DNA of 64,000 nt from the NCBI RefSeq assembly GCF_030813595.1, contig NZ_JAUSUH010000002.1:744001-808000 (forward strand), given 5' to 3'. Below the pieces are notes generated by a model. That model made no database searches. It was given only the letters and a program-made list of their open reading frames with translations, and was not told where the DNA came from. The position numbers were made by a program, and so were the translations under genes. How positions within the stretch are numbered: position 1 is the stretch's first letter; every line of letters begins with the position of its first letter. The stretch is from Ancylobacter vacuolatus. Lineage in GTDB: Bacteria > Pseudomonadota > Alphaproteobacteria > Rhizobiales > Xanthobacteraceae. Below, one piece after another: positions 36,710 through 46,551 of the stretch.

Positions 36710-37813
36710 TCACCCCGCTTGCACTGGCGCCGGCGGGGTGCGGTACTGTGCCTCGATCTCCAGCAGCCGCTGCTTGCGCCACAGGCCGCCGCCATAGCCG
36801 GTGAGGGCGCCGTCCGTGCCGACGACGCGATGGCAGGGAATGACCAGCGCGAGCTGGTTGGCGCCATTGGCCCGCGCCACCGCGCGGATGGCGGAGGGCG
36901 CGCCGATCCGCCGGGCGATCTCGGCATAGCTCGCCATTTCCCCGGCCGGTATGCGCCGCAGCTCCGCCCAGACCGCGCGGGTGAAAGCGCTGCCCTCCAG
37001 CGCCAGCGGCGTCGCGAAAGCCGCCGACCGGCCAGCGAAATAGGCCGCGAGTTCGGCGCGGATGCGCTCGGTCGGCGCGGCGCTGCCGATGCCGAGCTCC
37101 CCCTTCACGCCCTTGCGCAGCCGGGCGATTTCCGCCGGCAGGCCACGCCGCTCGATGAATTCCAGCAGATGCAGATGCGTGGCGCTGGAAATCGCGATCA
37201 TGTCGCCGAGCGGCGTGCCGATCCAGTCGGCGAGCAGCCGGCCCTCGCCGGCGATCTCGCCCGGCGCGCAGCCGAGCAGCCTGGCAAAGGCGGCGCGGAA
37301 GGCGCTGGCGGACTGGAAGCCGGCCTCCTGCTGGGCGGCGATGACCGAGCTGCCGAGCGCCAGCGTCTCGAAGCCCTCGCGCAGCCGGCGGTGGCGGGCC
37401 ATGTCGAGGAAGGTCATGCCGAACTGCCGCTTGAAGGCGCGGCGGACGGTGGAGAGGTCATAGCCGAGGCGCGTGATGTCCTCTTCGCCGAAGCGGTAGG
37501 CCGGGCGCGCGTCCAGGGCGGCGAGCAGCCCGGCGATCATCGGGTCCGCCTCCGCCGCCGGCCTGAGCGGATGGCAGCGCTTGCAGGGGCGGAAGCCGGC
37601 CTCGATGCAGGCGCCGATCGTCGGCCGGAAGGTGCAGTTCTCCGCCAGCGGCTTGCGGGCCGGGCAGGTCAGGCGGCAGAAGATTCCGGTGGTGGCGACG
37701 CACACATAGGCGCGCCCCTCGTAGCGCGCATCGCGCGCCAGCAGCGCCTGGTGCAGCGTGGCCGCATCCGGCAGAGCGAGGTCGAACAGGTCGCGGGGCG
37801 CATCGGTCAGCAT
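36710..37813 (-). CDS. ada: Bifunctional DNA repair methyltransferase / transcriptional activator Ada
   Basis: 367 residues. The N-terminal zinc domain has the four Cys ligands in IFCRLTCPARKP and FRPCKRCHP; the first Cys of FCRLTC is the phosphotriester methyl acceptor. An AraC-type helix-turn-helix follows (LSTVRRAFKRQFGMTFLDMA). The C-terminal alkyltransferase domain has the active Cys in LVIPCHRVVGTDGALTGYGGG. It removes methyl groups from DNA and activates adaptive-response genes once methylated. No alkB adjoins it. Confidence 0.95.
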   Translation of the reverse strand: MLTDAPRDLFDLALPDAATLHQALLARDARYEGRAYVCVATTGIFCRLTCPARKPLAENCTFRPTIGACIEAGFRPCKRCHPLRPAAEADPMIAGLLAALDARPAYRFGEEDITRLGYDLSTVRRAFKRQFGMTFLDMARHRRLREGFETLALGSSVIAAQQEAGFQSASAFRAAFARLLGCAPGEIAGEGRLLADWIGTPLGDMIAISSATHLHLLEFIERRGLPAEIARLRKGVKGELGIGSAAPTERIRAELAAYFAGRSAAFATPLALEGSAFTRAVWAELRRIPAGEMASYAEIARRIGAPSAIRAVARANGANQLALVIPCHRVVGTDGALTGYGGGLWRKQRLLEIEAQYRTPPAPVQAG

Positions 37814-37882
37814 GCGGCGAAGCTAGCATCGCGCCCGCGCCAGCGCCGCCGGAAAACGGGCGGTTATTTCCCGCCCGCCGGC

Positions 37883-39238
37883 TCAGCCTTCCGGCCGGTT
37901 GTGGCCCTTCTTCGGCCAGTTATGGCTGAGCACGAAGTCGGAGATGCGCGGGGCGATCTCGGCGCGGAAGCGCGAGCCGTTGAACACGCCGTAATGGCCG
38001 ACGGTCGGTTGCAGATAATGCGCCTTCATGTCCTCCGGCAGGCCGGAGCAGAGCGTCTGCGCCGCCCGCGTCTGGCCGACGCCGGAAATGTCGTCATTCT
38101 CGCCCTCGACGGTGAGCAGCGCGACATTGCGGATCTTCGACGGGTCCACCCTGGCGCCGCGATGGGTCATCGTGCCGCGCGGCAGCGCGTGGTCGATGAA
38201 CACGGTCTGCAGCGTCTGCAGGTAATATTCCGCCGGCAGGTCCATGACGGAGAGATATTCGTCGTAGAACTCGCGATGCTTGGCGGCGGAATCGCCGTCG
38301 CCCTTCACCAGATGGCCGAACATGTCGGCATGGGCCTTCAGATGGCGCTCCAGATTCATCGCCATGAAGCCGTGCAACTGGAGAAAGCCGGGATAGACCT
38401 GGCGCATCACCCCAGCATTGGGCCAGGGCACGGTGGTGATGACATTGCGCTGGAACCACTCGATGCCGCGCTCCTGCGCAAAATGGTTCACCGCCGTCGG
38501 GCTCTCGCGGGTGTCGATCGGCCCGCCCATCAGCACCATGGAGGCGGGCACGTCGGGGTCGCCCATCTCCTCCATCCGCGCCACGGCGGCCAGCACCGGC
38601 ACCGCCGGCTGGCACACGGCGAGCGCATGCACCCCACCGCCGAGATGGTGGAAGATCTCGATCACATAGTCGATATAGTGGTCGAGGCTGAACGGCCCCT
38701 CGGCGGCCGGGACGTTGCGGGCGTCGACCCAGTCGGTGATGTAGAGGTCGTGATTGGGCAGCAGGGTCTGCACCGTGCCGCGCAGCAGCGTGGCGTAATG
38801 GCCCGACAGCGGCGCGACGATGACCATGCGCGGCTGCGGCCGGCGCGGCTTGTTCGTGAAATGACGCTTGAAATGCAGCAGCTTGCAGAAGGGCCGCTCC
38901 CACACCGTCTCGATCTCGACGGGCACGGAAACACCGCCCACCGTCACCTCGTCAATGCCCCAGTCCGGCTTGCCATAGCGCCGCGTGGTGCGCTCGAACA
39001 TCTCCAGCGAGGCCGACATCGTCTTGCCAAAGCCGGTGTGGCTGAGCGGGTTGGCAGGGTTGCGGTAGAACAGCCGGCCGGCATCGGCCATCATGCGCAG
39101 CGGGTCGAGCGCGGCGTGGCCGAGCTCGAACATCCAGTACATCGGCCGCGCCAGCGCCGAGGCCGCTTCAAGCGTCACCTCGGGTGCCACCACCACGTCT
39201 TCCGCATCGGGAACATCGCCGAAAACGCCGATCGCCAT
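37883..39238 (-). CDS. phaZ: Intracellular polyhydroxyalkanoate depolymerase
   Basis: 451 residues. It hydrolyses stored poly-3-hydroxybutyrate. The expected nucleophile is the Cys in HALAVCQPAVPVLAAVA (about residue 209), with a His in QPTVGHYGVFNGSRF and an Asp likely in the TVEGENDDISG region. The typical family start MYWMFELGHAALDPLRMM begins at residue 33, so the protein has an extra acidic N-terminal stretch from ATG 39238. It is divergent from regB, and a TGC-rich box precedes it at 39300. It is a paralogue of the truncated gene at 1-532. Confidence 0.93.
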   Translation of the reverse strand: MAIGVFGDVPDAEDVVVAPEVTLEAASALARPMYWMFELGHAALDPLRMMADAGRLFYRNPANPLSHTGFGKTMSASLEMFERTTRRYGKPDWGIDEVTVGGVSVPVEIETVWERPFCKLLHFKRHFTNKPRRPQPRMVIVAPLSGHYATLLRGTVQTLLPNHDLYITDWVDARNVPAAEGPFSLDHYIDYVIEIFHHLGGGVHALAVCQPAVPVLAAVARMEEMGDPDVPASMVLMGGPIDTRESPTAVNHFAQERGIEWFQRNVITTVPWPNAGVMRQVYPGFLQLHGFMAMNLERHLKAHADMFGHLVKGDGDSAAKHREFYDEYLSVMDLPAEYYLQTLQTVFIDHALPRGTMTHRGARVDPSKIRNVALLTVEGENDDISGVGQTRAAQTLCSGLPEDMKAHYLQPTVGHYGVFNGSRFRAEIAPRISDFVLSHNWPKKGHNRPEG

Positions 39239-39299
39239 GCAAGCCTCCCTAGCCCGTTCCGCCCGTTCGGCGCTGTCGCGTCGTTCGCGCGCGTCGCTC

Positions 39300-39317
39300 T
39301 TGTGCGTTGCAGCATAA
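39300..39317. promoter_or_regulatory. Candidate PhaR-like box TTGTGCGTTGCAGCATAA
   Basis: A TGC/GCA-rich motif stands out in the gap between phaZ and regB, followed by the AT-rich AATA. PhaR repressors of polyhydroxyalkanoate genes are known to bind TGC-rich sequences in alphaproteobacteria. It is assigned by resemblance only. Confidence 0.35.
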
Positions 39318-39428
39318 ATAGGCTCTTTCGCGCCCGCGTCAACGCGGCTCCACTCTCGCACCACAGCCACAGGAAAGGCTATAGAGGGCCACTCCTCACC
39401 CGTGAGGGGCGTGCGCAGGGGCCCTTTC

Positions 39429-40805
39429 ATGTCGCTCTCCCTCGACCATCCCATCGGCGAACGCTTTTTCGGCCTGCGGCTGGATACGCTTATCCGCCTG
39501 CGCTGGCTGGCGATTTCCGGCCAGACCGTCGCCATTGTGGTGGTGCAGTGGCTGCTTGGCTTCTCGCTGCCGATCGGCGCCAGCCTCGCCGTGGTCGCGC
39601 TTTCCGCCTGGCTCAATCTGGCGCTGCGGCTGCGCAATCCCGGCGCGCGGCGGCTGTCGGATGTGGAGGCGGCGTGGCTACTGGCCTATGACATTCTGCA
39701 ACTGGCCGCGCTGCTCTTCCTCACCGGCGGGCTTTCCAACCCCTTCGCGCTGCTCTTTCTCGCCCCGGTGCTGATCTCGGCGACGGCGCTCTCCCCGCGC
39801 ACCACCATCCTGCTCGGCGTGCTGGCGGCGGCCTGCGCGGCGCTGGTCGGCTTCTGGCAGATGCCGCTGCCCTGGGCCACCAGTGGCGCGCTGGGCGATG
39901 TGCCGGAGCTGCCGACGCTCTATCTCGTCGGCATCTGGCTGGCGCTGGCCATCGCTATCGCCTTTATCGGCGTGCATGCCTGGCGGGTGGCGGAGGAAAC
40001 GCGCGAGCTCTCCGAGGCGCTGGCGGCGACCGAGTTGGTGCTGGCACGCGAGCAGCACCTCTCGGCGCTGGACGGGCTGGCGGCGGCGGCGGCGCATGAG
40101 CTGGGCACGCCGCTCGCCACCATCACCGTGGTGGCCAAGGAGCTGGCGCGTGCGCTGCCGGCCGACAGCCCGATGAGCGACGACATCAAGCTGGTGAGCG
40201 AGCAGGCCGAGCGCTGCCGCGCCATATTGCGCAGGCTGACCACGCTCGATGCCGGCGAGGCGCCGTTCGACCGCATGCCGATCTCGCATCTGCTGGAAGA
40301 TGTGGTGGCGCCGCACCGCAATTTCGGCATCACCATCGCCGTCACTTTGCCCAATGGCGCCCCCGGCGAGCCGATCATCGCCCGCAATCCCGGCCTGCTT
40401 TATGGCCTCGGCAACATTGTCGAGAACGCCGTCGATTTCGCCGAAGGGCGGGTCAACATCGTCGCCAGCTGGAGCGAGGAGGAGGTGACGATCTCCGTCA
40501 CCGATGACGGACCGGGCTTTCCGATCGAGCTGCTGGACAGCATCGGCGCGCCCTATGTCACCAGCCGCGGCCGCAACCGCTGGAAGCGCGGCGCGGAATC
40601 GGATGGCGAGGACCAGAATGGCCTCGGCCTCGGCGTGTTCATCGCCAAGACGCTGCTGGAGCGCACCGGCGCCGGCCTCACCTTCGTCAACCGCCCGCCA
40701 CCGGCGCATGGCGCCTCGGTGGGGGTGCGCTGGCCGCGCGCGCTGATCGACATATCAGGCGATCGTGAACCGGAGCCGGAGAACCGGGCCCTCGCCCGAC
40801 CGTAG
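39429..40805 (+). CDS. regB: Redox-sensing histidine kinase RegB/ActS (PrrB)
   Basis: 458 residues with about six membrane segments. GGLSNPFALLFLAPVLISAT matches the quinone-binding loop of RegB. The H box is AAAAHELGTPLATITVVAKE with His223. The redox-active Cys of the family corresponds to Cys263 in SEQAERCRAILRRLTTL. The ATPase part has NIVENAVDFAEG, VTDDGPGFP and GLGLGVFIAKTLLER. It controls genes of respiration, carbon and nitrogen fixation through RegA. ATG 39429 follows AGGGGCC. Confidence 0.94.
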   Translation: MSLSLDHPIGERFFGLRLDTLIRLRWLAISGQTVAIVVVQWLLGFSLPIGASLAVVALSAWLNLALRLRNPGARRLSDVEAAWLLAYDILQLAALLFLTGGLSNPFALLFLAPVLISATALSPRTTILLGVLAAACAALVGFWQMPLPWATSGALGDVPELPTLYLVGIWLALAIAIAFIGVHAWRVAEETRELSEALAATELVLAREQHLSALDGLAAAAAHELGTPLATITVVAKELARALPADSPMSDDIKLVSEQAERCRAILRRLTTLDAGEAPFDRMPISHLLEDVVAPHRNFGITIAVTLPNGAPGEPIIARNPGLLYGLGNIVENAVDFAEGRVNIVASWSEEEVTISVTDDGPGFPIELLDSIGAPYVTSRGRNRWKRGAESDGEDQNGLGLGVFIAKTLLERTGAGLTFVNRPPPAHGASVGVRWPRALIDISGDREPEPENRALARP

Positions 40806-40939
40806 AAGGGTTGCGACATTTTGATCTCGCTGCCCACGGGGTATAAGCTGCGTCAAAAGTCGACTTGGCGACGCATCGCGGGTGGCGGTCTTTGACCGCG
40901 CCCGGGGATGCCGCAGCCGGCACATTGGAAAGCGTTGAG

Positions 40940-41488
40940 ATGCTTGATATCGCCATGGAACCGCAGGATCGCACGCTGCTCATCGTTGATGACGACCGGG
41001 CGTTTCTGCAGCGCCTCGCCCGGGCGATGGAAACGCGCGGCTTCATGGTCACCACGGCGGAAACGGTGGCCGACGGCCTCGCCAGCGTCGAGGGCAGCGC
41101 GCCGGCCTATGCGGTGGTGGATATGCGCCTCGGCGATGGCAACGGGCTCGACGTGATCTCCGCCCTCAAGCGCCGCCGGCCGGAAGCGCGCGGCATCATC
41201 CTCACCGGCTATGGCAACATCGCCACCGCCGTGAACGCGGTGAAGATCGGCGCGGTCGACTATCTCGCCAAGCCGGCCGATGCCGACGACATCTGCGCCG
41301 CGCTGAACGCCCAGGGCGATTTCAAGCCGCAGCTGCCCGAGAACCCGATGTCGGCGGACCGGGTGCGCTGGGAGCATATCCAGCGCGTCTATGAGCTGTG
41401 CGGCCGCAATGTCTCGGAAACCGCCCGGCGCCTCTCCATGCACCGCCGCACGCTCCAGCGCATCCTCGCCAAGCGCGCGCCGCGCTGA
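40940..41488 (+). CDS. regA: Redox response regulator RegA/ActR (PrrA)
   Basis: 182 residues. The receiver has LLIVDDDRAFLQRLA, phosphorylated Asp61 in AVVDMRLGDGNG and Lys in DYLAKPADADD. A Pro-containing linker leads to the Fis-type helix-turn-helix VSETARRLSMHRRTLQRILAKR, nearly invariant in this family. It is 134 bases after regB. ATG 40940 gives the family length; a Met five codons on is possible. No senC/prrC gene is found between or after them. Confidence 0.95.
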   Translation: MLDIAMEPQDRTLLIVDDDRAFLQRLARAMETRGFMVTTAETVADGLASVEGSAPAYAVVDMRLGDGNGLDVISALKRRRPEARGIILTGYGNIATAVNAVKIGAVDYLAKPADADDICAALNAQGDFKPQLPENPMSADRVRWEHIQRVYELCGRNVSETARRLSMHRRTLQRILAKRAPR

Positions 41489-41591
41489 TAGAGGCCGGCG
41501 ACGCTACACCATAGGGGAAACTCCGCTAGGCCGGGGGAGGGCGTGCCTTTAGGTTCCGGGCTAACGCAACGTCAGCGAGCGCCCCCGACCG

Positions 41592-44324
41592 ATGCACGAT
41601 GCCGCTTCCGCCAGGACTCCTGGCCCCCCGACGCCGCCCGTTCCCGCCACCGAACATTGGCACGCGATCCCCCATGAAGAGGTGGCCGGCCGTCTCGGCG
41701 TCACCAGCGCCGGGCTGACGCCGGAGGAAGCGCAGGCGCGCCTTGCCACCCATGGCCCCAATGCGCTGCCCGAGCCGCCCGGCCGCTCGCCGCTGCTGCG
41801 CTTTCTCGCCCAGTTCAACAATGCGCTGATCTATTTCCTGCTCGCCGGCGCGGCGGCGGCGCTCGCTCTTGGTCATTATGTCGATGCCGGCGTGATCGTC
41901 GCCGTGGTGCTGGTCAACGCCCTGGTCGGCTTCATCCAGGAGGGCAAGGCCGAACAGGCGCTGCGGGCCATCCGCAACATGATCGCGCCGCATGCCACTG
42001 TGATGCGGGCCAGCCGGCGCCAGAGCGTGCACGCAAGCGACCTCGTCCCCGGCGATCTCGTGCTGCTGGAGGCCGGCGACCGGGTGCCGGCGGATACGCG
42101 GCTGATCCGCGCGCGCGGCATGCTGATCGACGAGGCGATCCTCACCGGCGAATCCGTCGCCGCCGCCAAAAACGAGGCGCCGGCCGCCGTGGAGGCGGCG
42201 CTGGGGGATCGCCATTCGATGGCGTTTTCCGGCACCACCATCGCCGCCGGGCAGGGCGCCGGCATCGTCGTCTCCACCGGCCCGCACACCCAGATCGGCC
42301 GCATCGGCCGGCTGATCGCCAATGTCGAGCCGCTGGCGACGCCACTGCTGCGGCAGGTCGATGCCTTTGCCCGCCGTTTCACCTGGCTCGCCCTTGGCGG
42401 GTCGGCGGCGCTGTTCCTGTTCGCCGTCGCGGTGCGCGGCTATGACTGGAGCGAGGCCCTGATTGCGGTGGTAGCGCTGGCGGTGGGCCTGGTGCCGGAG
42501 GGGCTGCCGGCGGTGATCACCGTCACGCTGGCCATCGGCGTCCGGCGCATGGCCCTGAAGCATGCCGTCATCCGCCAGCTGCCGGCGGTGGAAACGCTGG
42601 GCGCGACCTCGGTGATCTGCTCCGACAAAACAGGCACGCTGACCCGCAACGAGATGACCGCCCGGCGGCTGGTGATCGCGAAGGGCGATCTCGTCGACAT
42701 CGCGGTATCCGGCATCGGCTACGACCCGCAGGGCGCGCTTAGCTGGGCGGGCGAGGGCGCGACGGAAGCCCCGGCCGCGGCGGCGGCGCATCTGCTGCGC
42801 TGCGGGGTCTTGTGCAACGACGCGCATCTGCATGCCGAGAACGGCGTCTGGCGGGCGGAAGGCGACCCGATGGAGGGGGCGCTGGTCGCCCTCGCGCTGA
42901 AGGCGGGCCTGAGCCCGGAACAGGAGCGCGCCGCCTTTGCCCGGCTCGACGAGATTCCCTTCGATGCCGCCTACCGCTTCATGGCCAGCCTGCATCGCCG
43001 CCCGGAGGGCGGGGCGGTGGTGTTCGTCAAGGGCGCGCCGGAAGACGTGCTGCGCCTTGCCGGCGCGCAGGGGGCGGGGACGTGGGAGGCGGCGATCGCC
43101 CGCGCGGCGGCGGCCGGCGAGCGGGTGCTGGGCTTCGCGATGAAGCGGCTCGCGGTGGCGCCGGCGCGCCTTGCCTTCGACGATGTGCGCGAGGGTTTCG
43201 CGTTTCTCGGCCTCATCGGCTTCATCGACCCGCCGCGCCCCGAGGCGGTGGCCGCTATTGCCGAATGCCGCAGCGCCGGCATCGGGGTGAAGATGATCAC
43301 CGGCGACCATGGCGTCACCGCCGGCGCCATCGCCCGCCAGCTCGGCCTCGCCGAGACTCCGGTGGTGGTGACGGGCGCGCAGGTGGATGCCGTGTCGGAC
43401 GAGGAACTGGTCGACATGGCGGCGCGCACCAGCGTGTTCGCCCGCACCAGCCCGGAGAACAAGCTGCGCATCGTGCGGGCGCTGCAATCCACCGGCGCGG
43501 TGGTGGCGATGACCGGCGACGGCGTCAATGACGCGCCCTCGCTCAAGCAGGCCGATGTCGGCATCGCCATGGGCCGCAAGGGCACGGAAGCGGCCAAGCA
43601 GGCGGCTGAAGTGGTGTTGCTCGACGACAATTTCGCCTCCATCGTCGCGGCGGTGAAGGAAGGGCGCACCGTCTACGACAATATCCGCAAGATGATCGCC
43701 TGGACGCTGCCGACCAATGGCGGCGAGGTGCTGGCGGTGATCGGCGCCATTCTGCTCGGCATCGTCATGCCGATGTCGGCGGCGCATATCCTCTGGATCA
43801 ACCTGGCGACGAGCGCGACGCTCGGGCTGGCGCTGGCCTTCGAGCCGACCGAGCCCGGCGTGATGCAACGCCCGCCCCGGCCGGCGCGCGCCGGGCTTCT
43901 CACCCGCTTCATGCTCTGGCGGGTGGTGCTGGTCTCGGTGCTGTTCGCCCTGATTTCCTTCGCGATGTTCTTCCTCTCGCTCTGGCGCGGGCAGGGGGTG
44001 GAGATGGCCCGCACCATCGTCGTCAACACGCTGGTCGTGATGGAGATCTTCTATCTGTTCAATGTGCGCTTCCTGCACATGCGGTCCATCACCTGGCGCG
44101 GGGCGCTGGGCACGCCGGCGGTGCTGCTGGCGCTGGCGGCGGTGGTGGCCGGCCAGCTCGCCTTTACCTATCTGCCGGTCATGCAGGCGATCTTCGACAC
44201 CCGCCCCATCGCCCTGCTCGATGGGGTGATGATCATCGGCGTCGGCGTGGCGCTCATGGTGCTTCTCGAAATCGAGAAGACGCTGCTGCGGCGCTTGGGT
44301 ATCTTCTCGGCGGCGCAGATGTGA
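41592..44324 (+). CDS. Cation-translocating P-type ATPase (P2-like)
   Basis: 910 residues. The phosphorylated Asp is in ICSDKTGTLTRNEM. The actuator loop is ILTGESVAA and the hinge is MTGDGVNDAPSLKQADVG. An N-terminal cation-ATPase domain (GLTPEEAQARLATHGPNAL) precedes the membrane core. M4 carries VGLVPEGLPAVIT and M5 TNGGEVLAVIG, like SERCA. In M6 the usual NLVTDG is NLATSATLGLALAFEP, so the SERCA M6 Asp is missing and transport specificity is uncertain. Ca2+, Na+ or Mg2+ are candidates. It lies 103 bases after regA. No clear ribosome site precedes ATG 41592. Confidence 0.9.
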   Translation: MHDAASARTPGPPTPPVPATEHWHAIPHEEVAGRLGVTSAGLTPEEAQARLATHGPNALPEPPGRSPLLRFLAQFNNALIYFLLAGAAAALALGHYVDAGVIVAVVLVNALVGFIQEGKAEQALRAIRNMIAPHATVMRASRRQSVHASDLVPGDLVLLEAGDRVPADTRLIRARGMLIDEAILTGESVAAAKNEAPAAVEAALGDRHSMAFSGTTIAAGQGAGIVVSTGPHTQIGRIGRLIANVEPLATPLLRQVDAFARRFTWLALGGSAALFLFAVAVRGYDWSEALIAVVALAVGLVPEGLPAVITVTLAIGVRRMALKHAVIRQLPAVETLGATSVICSDKTGTLTRNEMTARRLVIAKGDLVDIAVSGIGYDPQGALSWAGEGATEAPAAAAAHLLRCGVLCNDAHLHAENGVWRAEGDPMEGALVALALKAGLSPEQERAAFARLDEIPFDAAYRFMASLHRRPEGGAVVFVKGAPEDVLRLAGAQGAGTWEAAIARAAAAGERVLGFAMKRLAVAPARLAFDDVREGFAFLGLIGFIDPPRPEAVAAIAECRSAGIGVKMITGDHGVTAGAIARQLGLAETPVVVTGAQVDAVSDEELVDMAARTSVFARTSPENKLRIVRALQSTGAVVAMTGDGVNDAPSLKQADVGIAMGRKGTEAAKQAAEVVLLDDNFASIVAAVKEGRTVYDNIRKMIAWTLPTNGGEVLAVIGAILLGIVMPMSAAHILWINLATSATLGLALAFEPTEPGVMQRPPRPARAGLLTRFMLWRVVLVSVLFALISFAMFFLSLWRGQGVEMARTIVVNTLVVMEIFYLFNVRFLHMRSITWRGALGTPAVLLALAAVVAGQLAFTYLPVMQAIFDTRPIALLDGVMIIGVGVALMVLLEIEKTLLRRLGIFSAAQM

Positions 44325-45395
<1,071 letters not shown>

Positions 45396-45440
45396 CCGGC
45401 GCTTACATTCGGCGCCGGCGTCGGGGCCTGTCTCCCCGGC

Positions 45441-46322
45441 TCAGCGCCGGCGTTCCAGCGTGGCGAAGAACAGGATGGTGAGGCCGAGCACGATCAGCAG
45501 CAGCACGAAGGCGGCGGCGGCGCCCTCATTCAGGTGCAGGCCGAGAAAGGCGCGGCGATAGGCGAAGAAGCTCAGCACCTCGGTGGAATTGCCCGGCCCG
45601 CCCTTGGTGAGGATATAGGGCAGGTCATAGGTGCGGAATTCATTGATCAGCTGGATGATGACCGCGATCGCCGCCACCGGGCGCAGCATCGGCAGGGTGA
45701 TGTACCAGAACTGCTGCAGCGGCGAGGCGCCGTCCACCTCCGCCGCCTCATAGGGATCGCGCGGCAGCGAGGCGAGGCCGGCGGCCAGGATCAGGATGAC
45801 GAAGGAGGTCTGCTGCCAGATGTCGATCGCCGCCATGGTCCACAGCGCGAAATCGGCATTGCCGAGCCAGTCGACGCGCGGCAGGCCGAGGCTTTCCAGC
45901 AGCTGGTTGGCGATGCCGAGATTGGGCTGCAGCAGCATCCGCCAGATCAGCGCCACGCTCACCGGCGACATCGCCATCGGAATGGTGAGAATGGCGAAAT
46001 AGACCGGCTTCATCGTCACCGCGCGGTTCAGCATCAGCGCGACGCCGAGCCCGAGCACGAATTCGCCGGCCACGGTGATGACCGAATATTTGATCGTCAG
46101 CCACAGCGCGTCCCAGAACAGCGGGTCGCTCATCACGATGGCGAAGTTCTTGAAGCCCGTGAAGGGCTGCAGCATCGGCTTGAGCAGGGTGAGCGAGGAG
46201 ACCGAGATCAGCGCCGCATAGACCAGAGGCAGGCCCATGACGATGGCGAGGGTGAGAAGGCCCGGTGCCGCGAAGGCCCAGCCGGTACGCCAGTCCCGAT
46301 CCGCCAGTGCCGCAAAGCGCAT
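45441..46322 (-). CDS. Sugar-type ABC transporter permease (MalF/UgpA-like)
   Basis: 293 residues, six membrane segments. The coupling loop is YEAAEVDGASPLQQFWYITLPML, typical of carbohydrate importers of the MalFG group. It is last of the minus-strand transporter genes and is separated from the binding-protein gene by a 229-base stretch with three hairpins. Start ATG 46322 begins MRFAALADRDWRTGW; no strong ribosome site is seen. Confidence 0.9.
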   Translation of the reverse strand: MRFAALADRDWRTGWAFAAPGLLTLAIVMGLPLVYAALISVSSLTLLKPMLQPFTGFKNFAIVMSDPLFWDALWLTIKYSVITVAGEFVLGLGVALMLNRAVTMKPVYFAILTIPMAMSPVSVALIWRMLLQPNLGIANQLLESLGLPRVDWLGNADFALWTMAAIDIWQQTSFVILILAAGLASLPRDPYEAAEVDGASPLQQFWYITLPMLRPVAAIAVIIQLINEFRTYDLPYILTKGGPGNSTEVLSFFAYRRAFLGLHLNEGAAAAFVLLLIVLGLTILFFATLERRR

Positions 46323-46387
46323 GCGCGTCGTCCATCCCAGAGTATTTTCGAGCGAAGTGGGGCCCGGTTCGCGTGAAGAAAATGCGT

Positions 46388-46425
46388 AAAAGCAAAAACC
46401 CGGAGCACTGCCCGCGATCCGGTTT
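46388..46425 (-). terminator. Rho-independent-like hairpin with T-run before the permease
   Basis: Read on the minus strand, AAACCGGA and TCCGG(G)TTT flank a 13-base loop and are followed by TTGCTTTT. It lies 66 bases upstream of the permease start and downstream of the binding-protein gene. It would reduce read-through into the permease. Confidence 0.5.
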
Positions 46426-46467
46426 CCACCGGACCTGCTCCAGGAGAGCGTGTCGAGAAAAGAGACC

Positions 46468-46503
46468 GGCGCGCCAGCCAACGAGGGGGAAGGCTGGCGC
46501 GCC
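46468..46503. terminator. Perfect 12-base-stem hairpin downstream of the binding-protein gene
   Basis: GGCGCGCCAGCC (46468-46479) and GGCTGGCGCGCC (46492-46503) are exact inverse complements around a 12-base loop. There is no adjacent T-run, so it may act as an mRNA 3'-end stabiliser like those after malE-type genes. Confidence 0.65.
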
Positions 46504-46507
46504 GTAT

Positions 46508-46544
46508 GGCCGGGACGTTGCGGGGCTCACGCAGAGTCCCGGCC
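46508..46544. terminator. Second hairpin, 9-base stem, next to the binding-protein stop
   Basis: GGCCGGGAC (46508-46516) pairs with GTCCCGGCC (46536-46544) around a 19-base loop. It starts 7 bases after the stop codon of the binding-protein gene (minus strand). With the neighbouring hairpin it forms a double stem-loop. Confidence 0.6.
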
Positions 46545-46551
46545 GATGGGG

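Noticed and set aside
39239-39637. N-terminal extension of the second phaZ up to 39637
   Set aside because: The extended frame runs across the regB start and promoter region and is Arg/Ser-rich without similarity to the family.
36719-39691. 990-codon plus-strand open frame opposite ada and phaZ
   Set aside because: It spans two clear minus-strand genes and the promoter between phaZ and regB; composition is that of an antisense frame.
41526-44078. 850-codon minus-strand open frame opposite the P-type ATPase
   Set aside because: The plus strand shows every P-type ATPase motif; the antisense product is His/Asp/Arg-rich with no recognisable domain.
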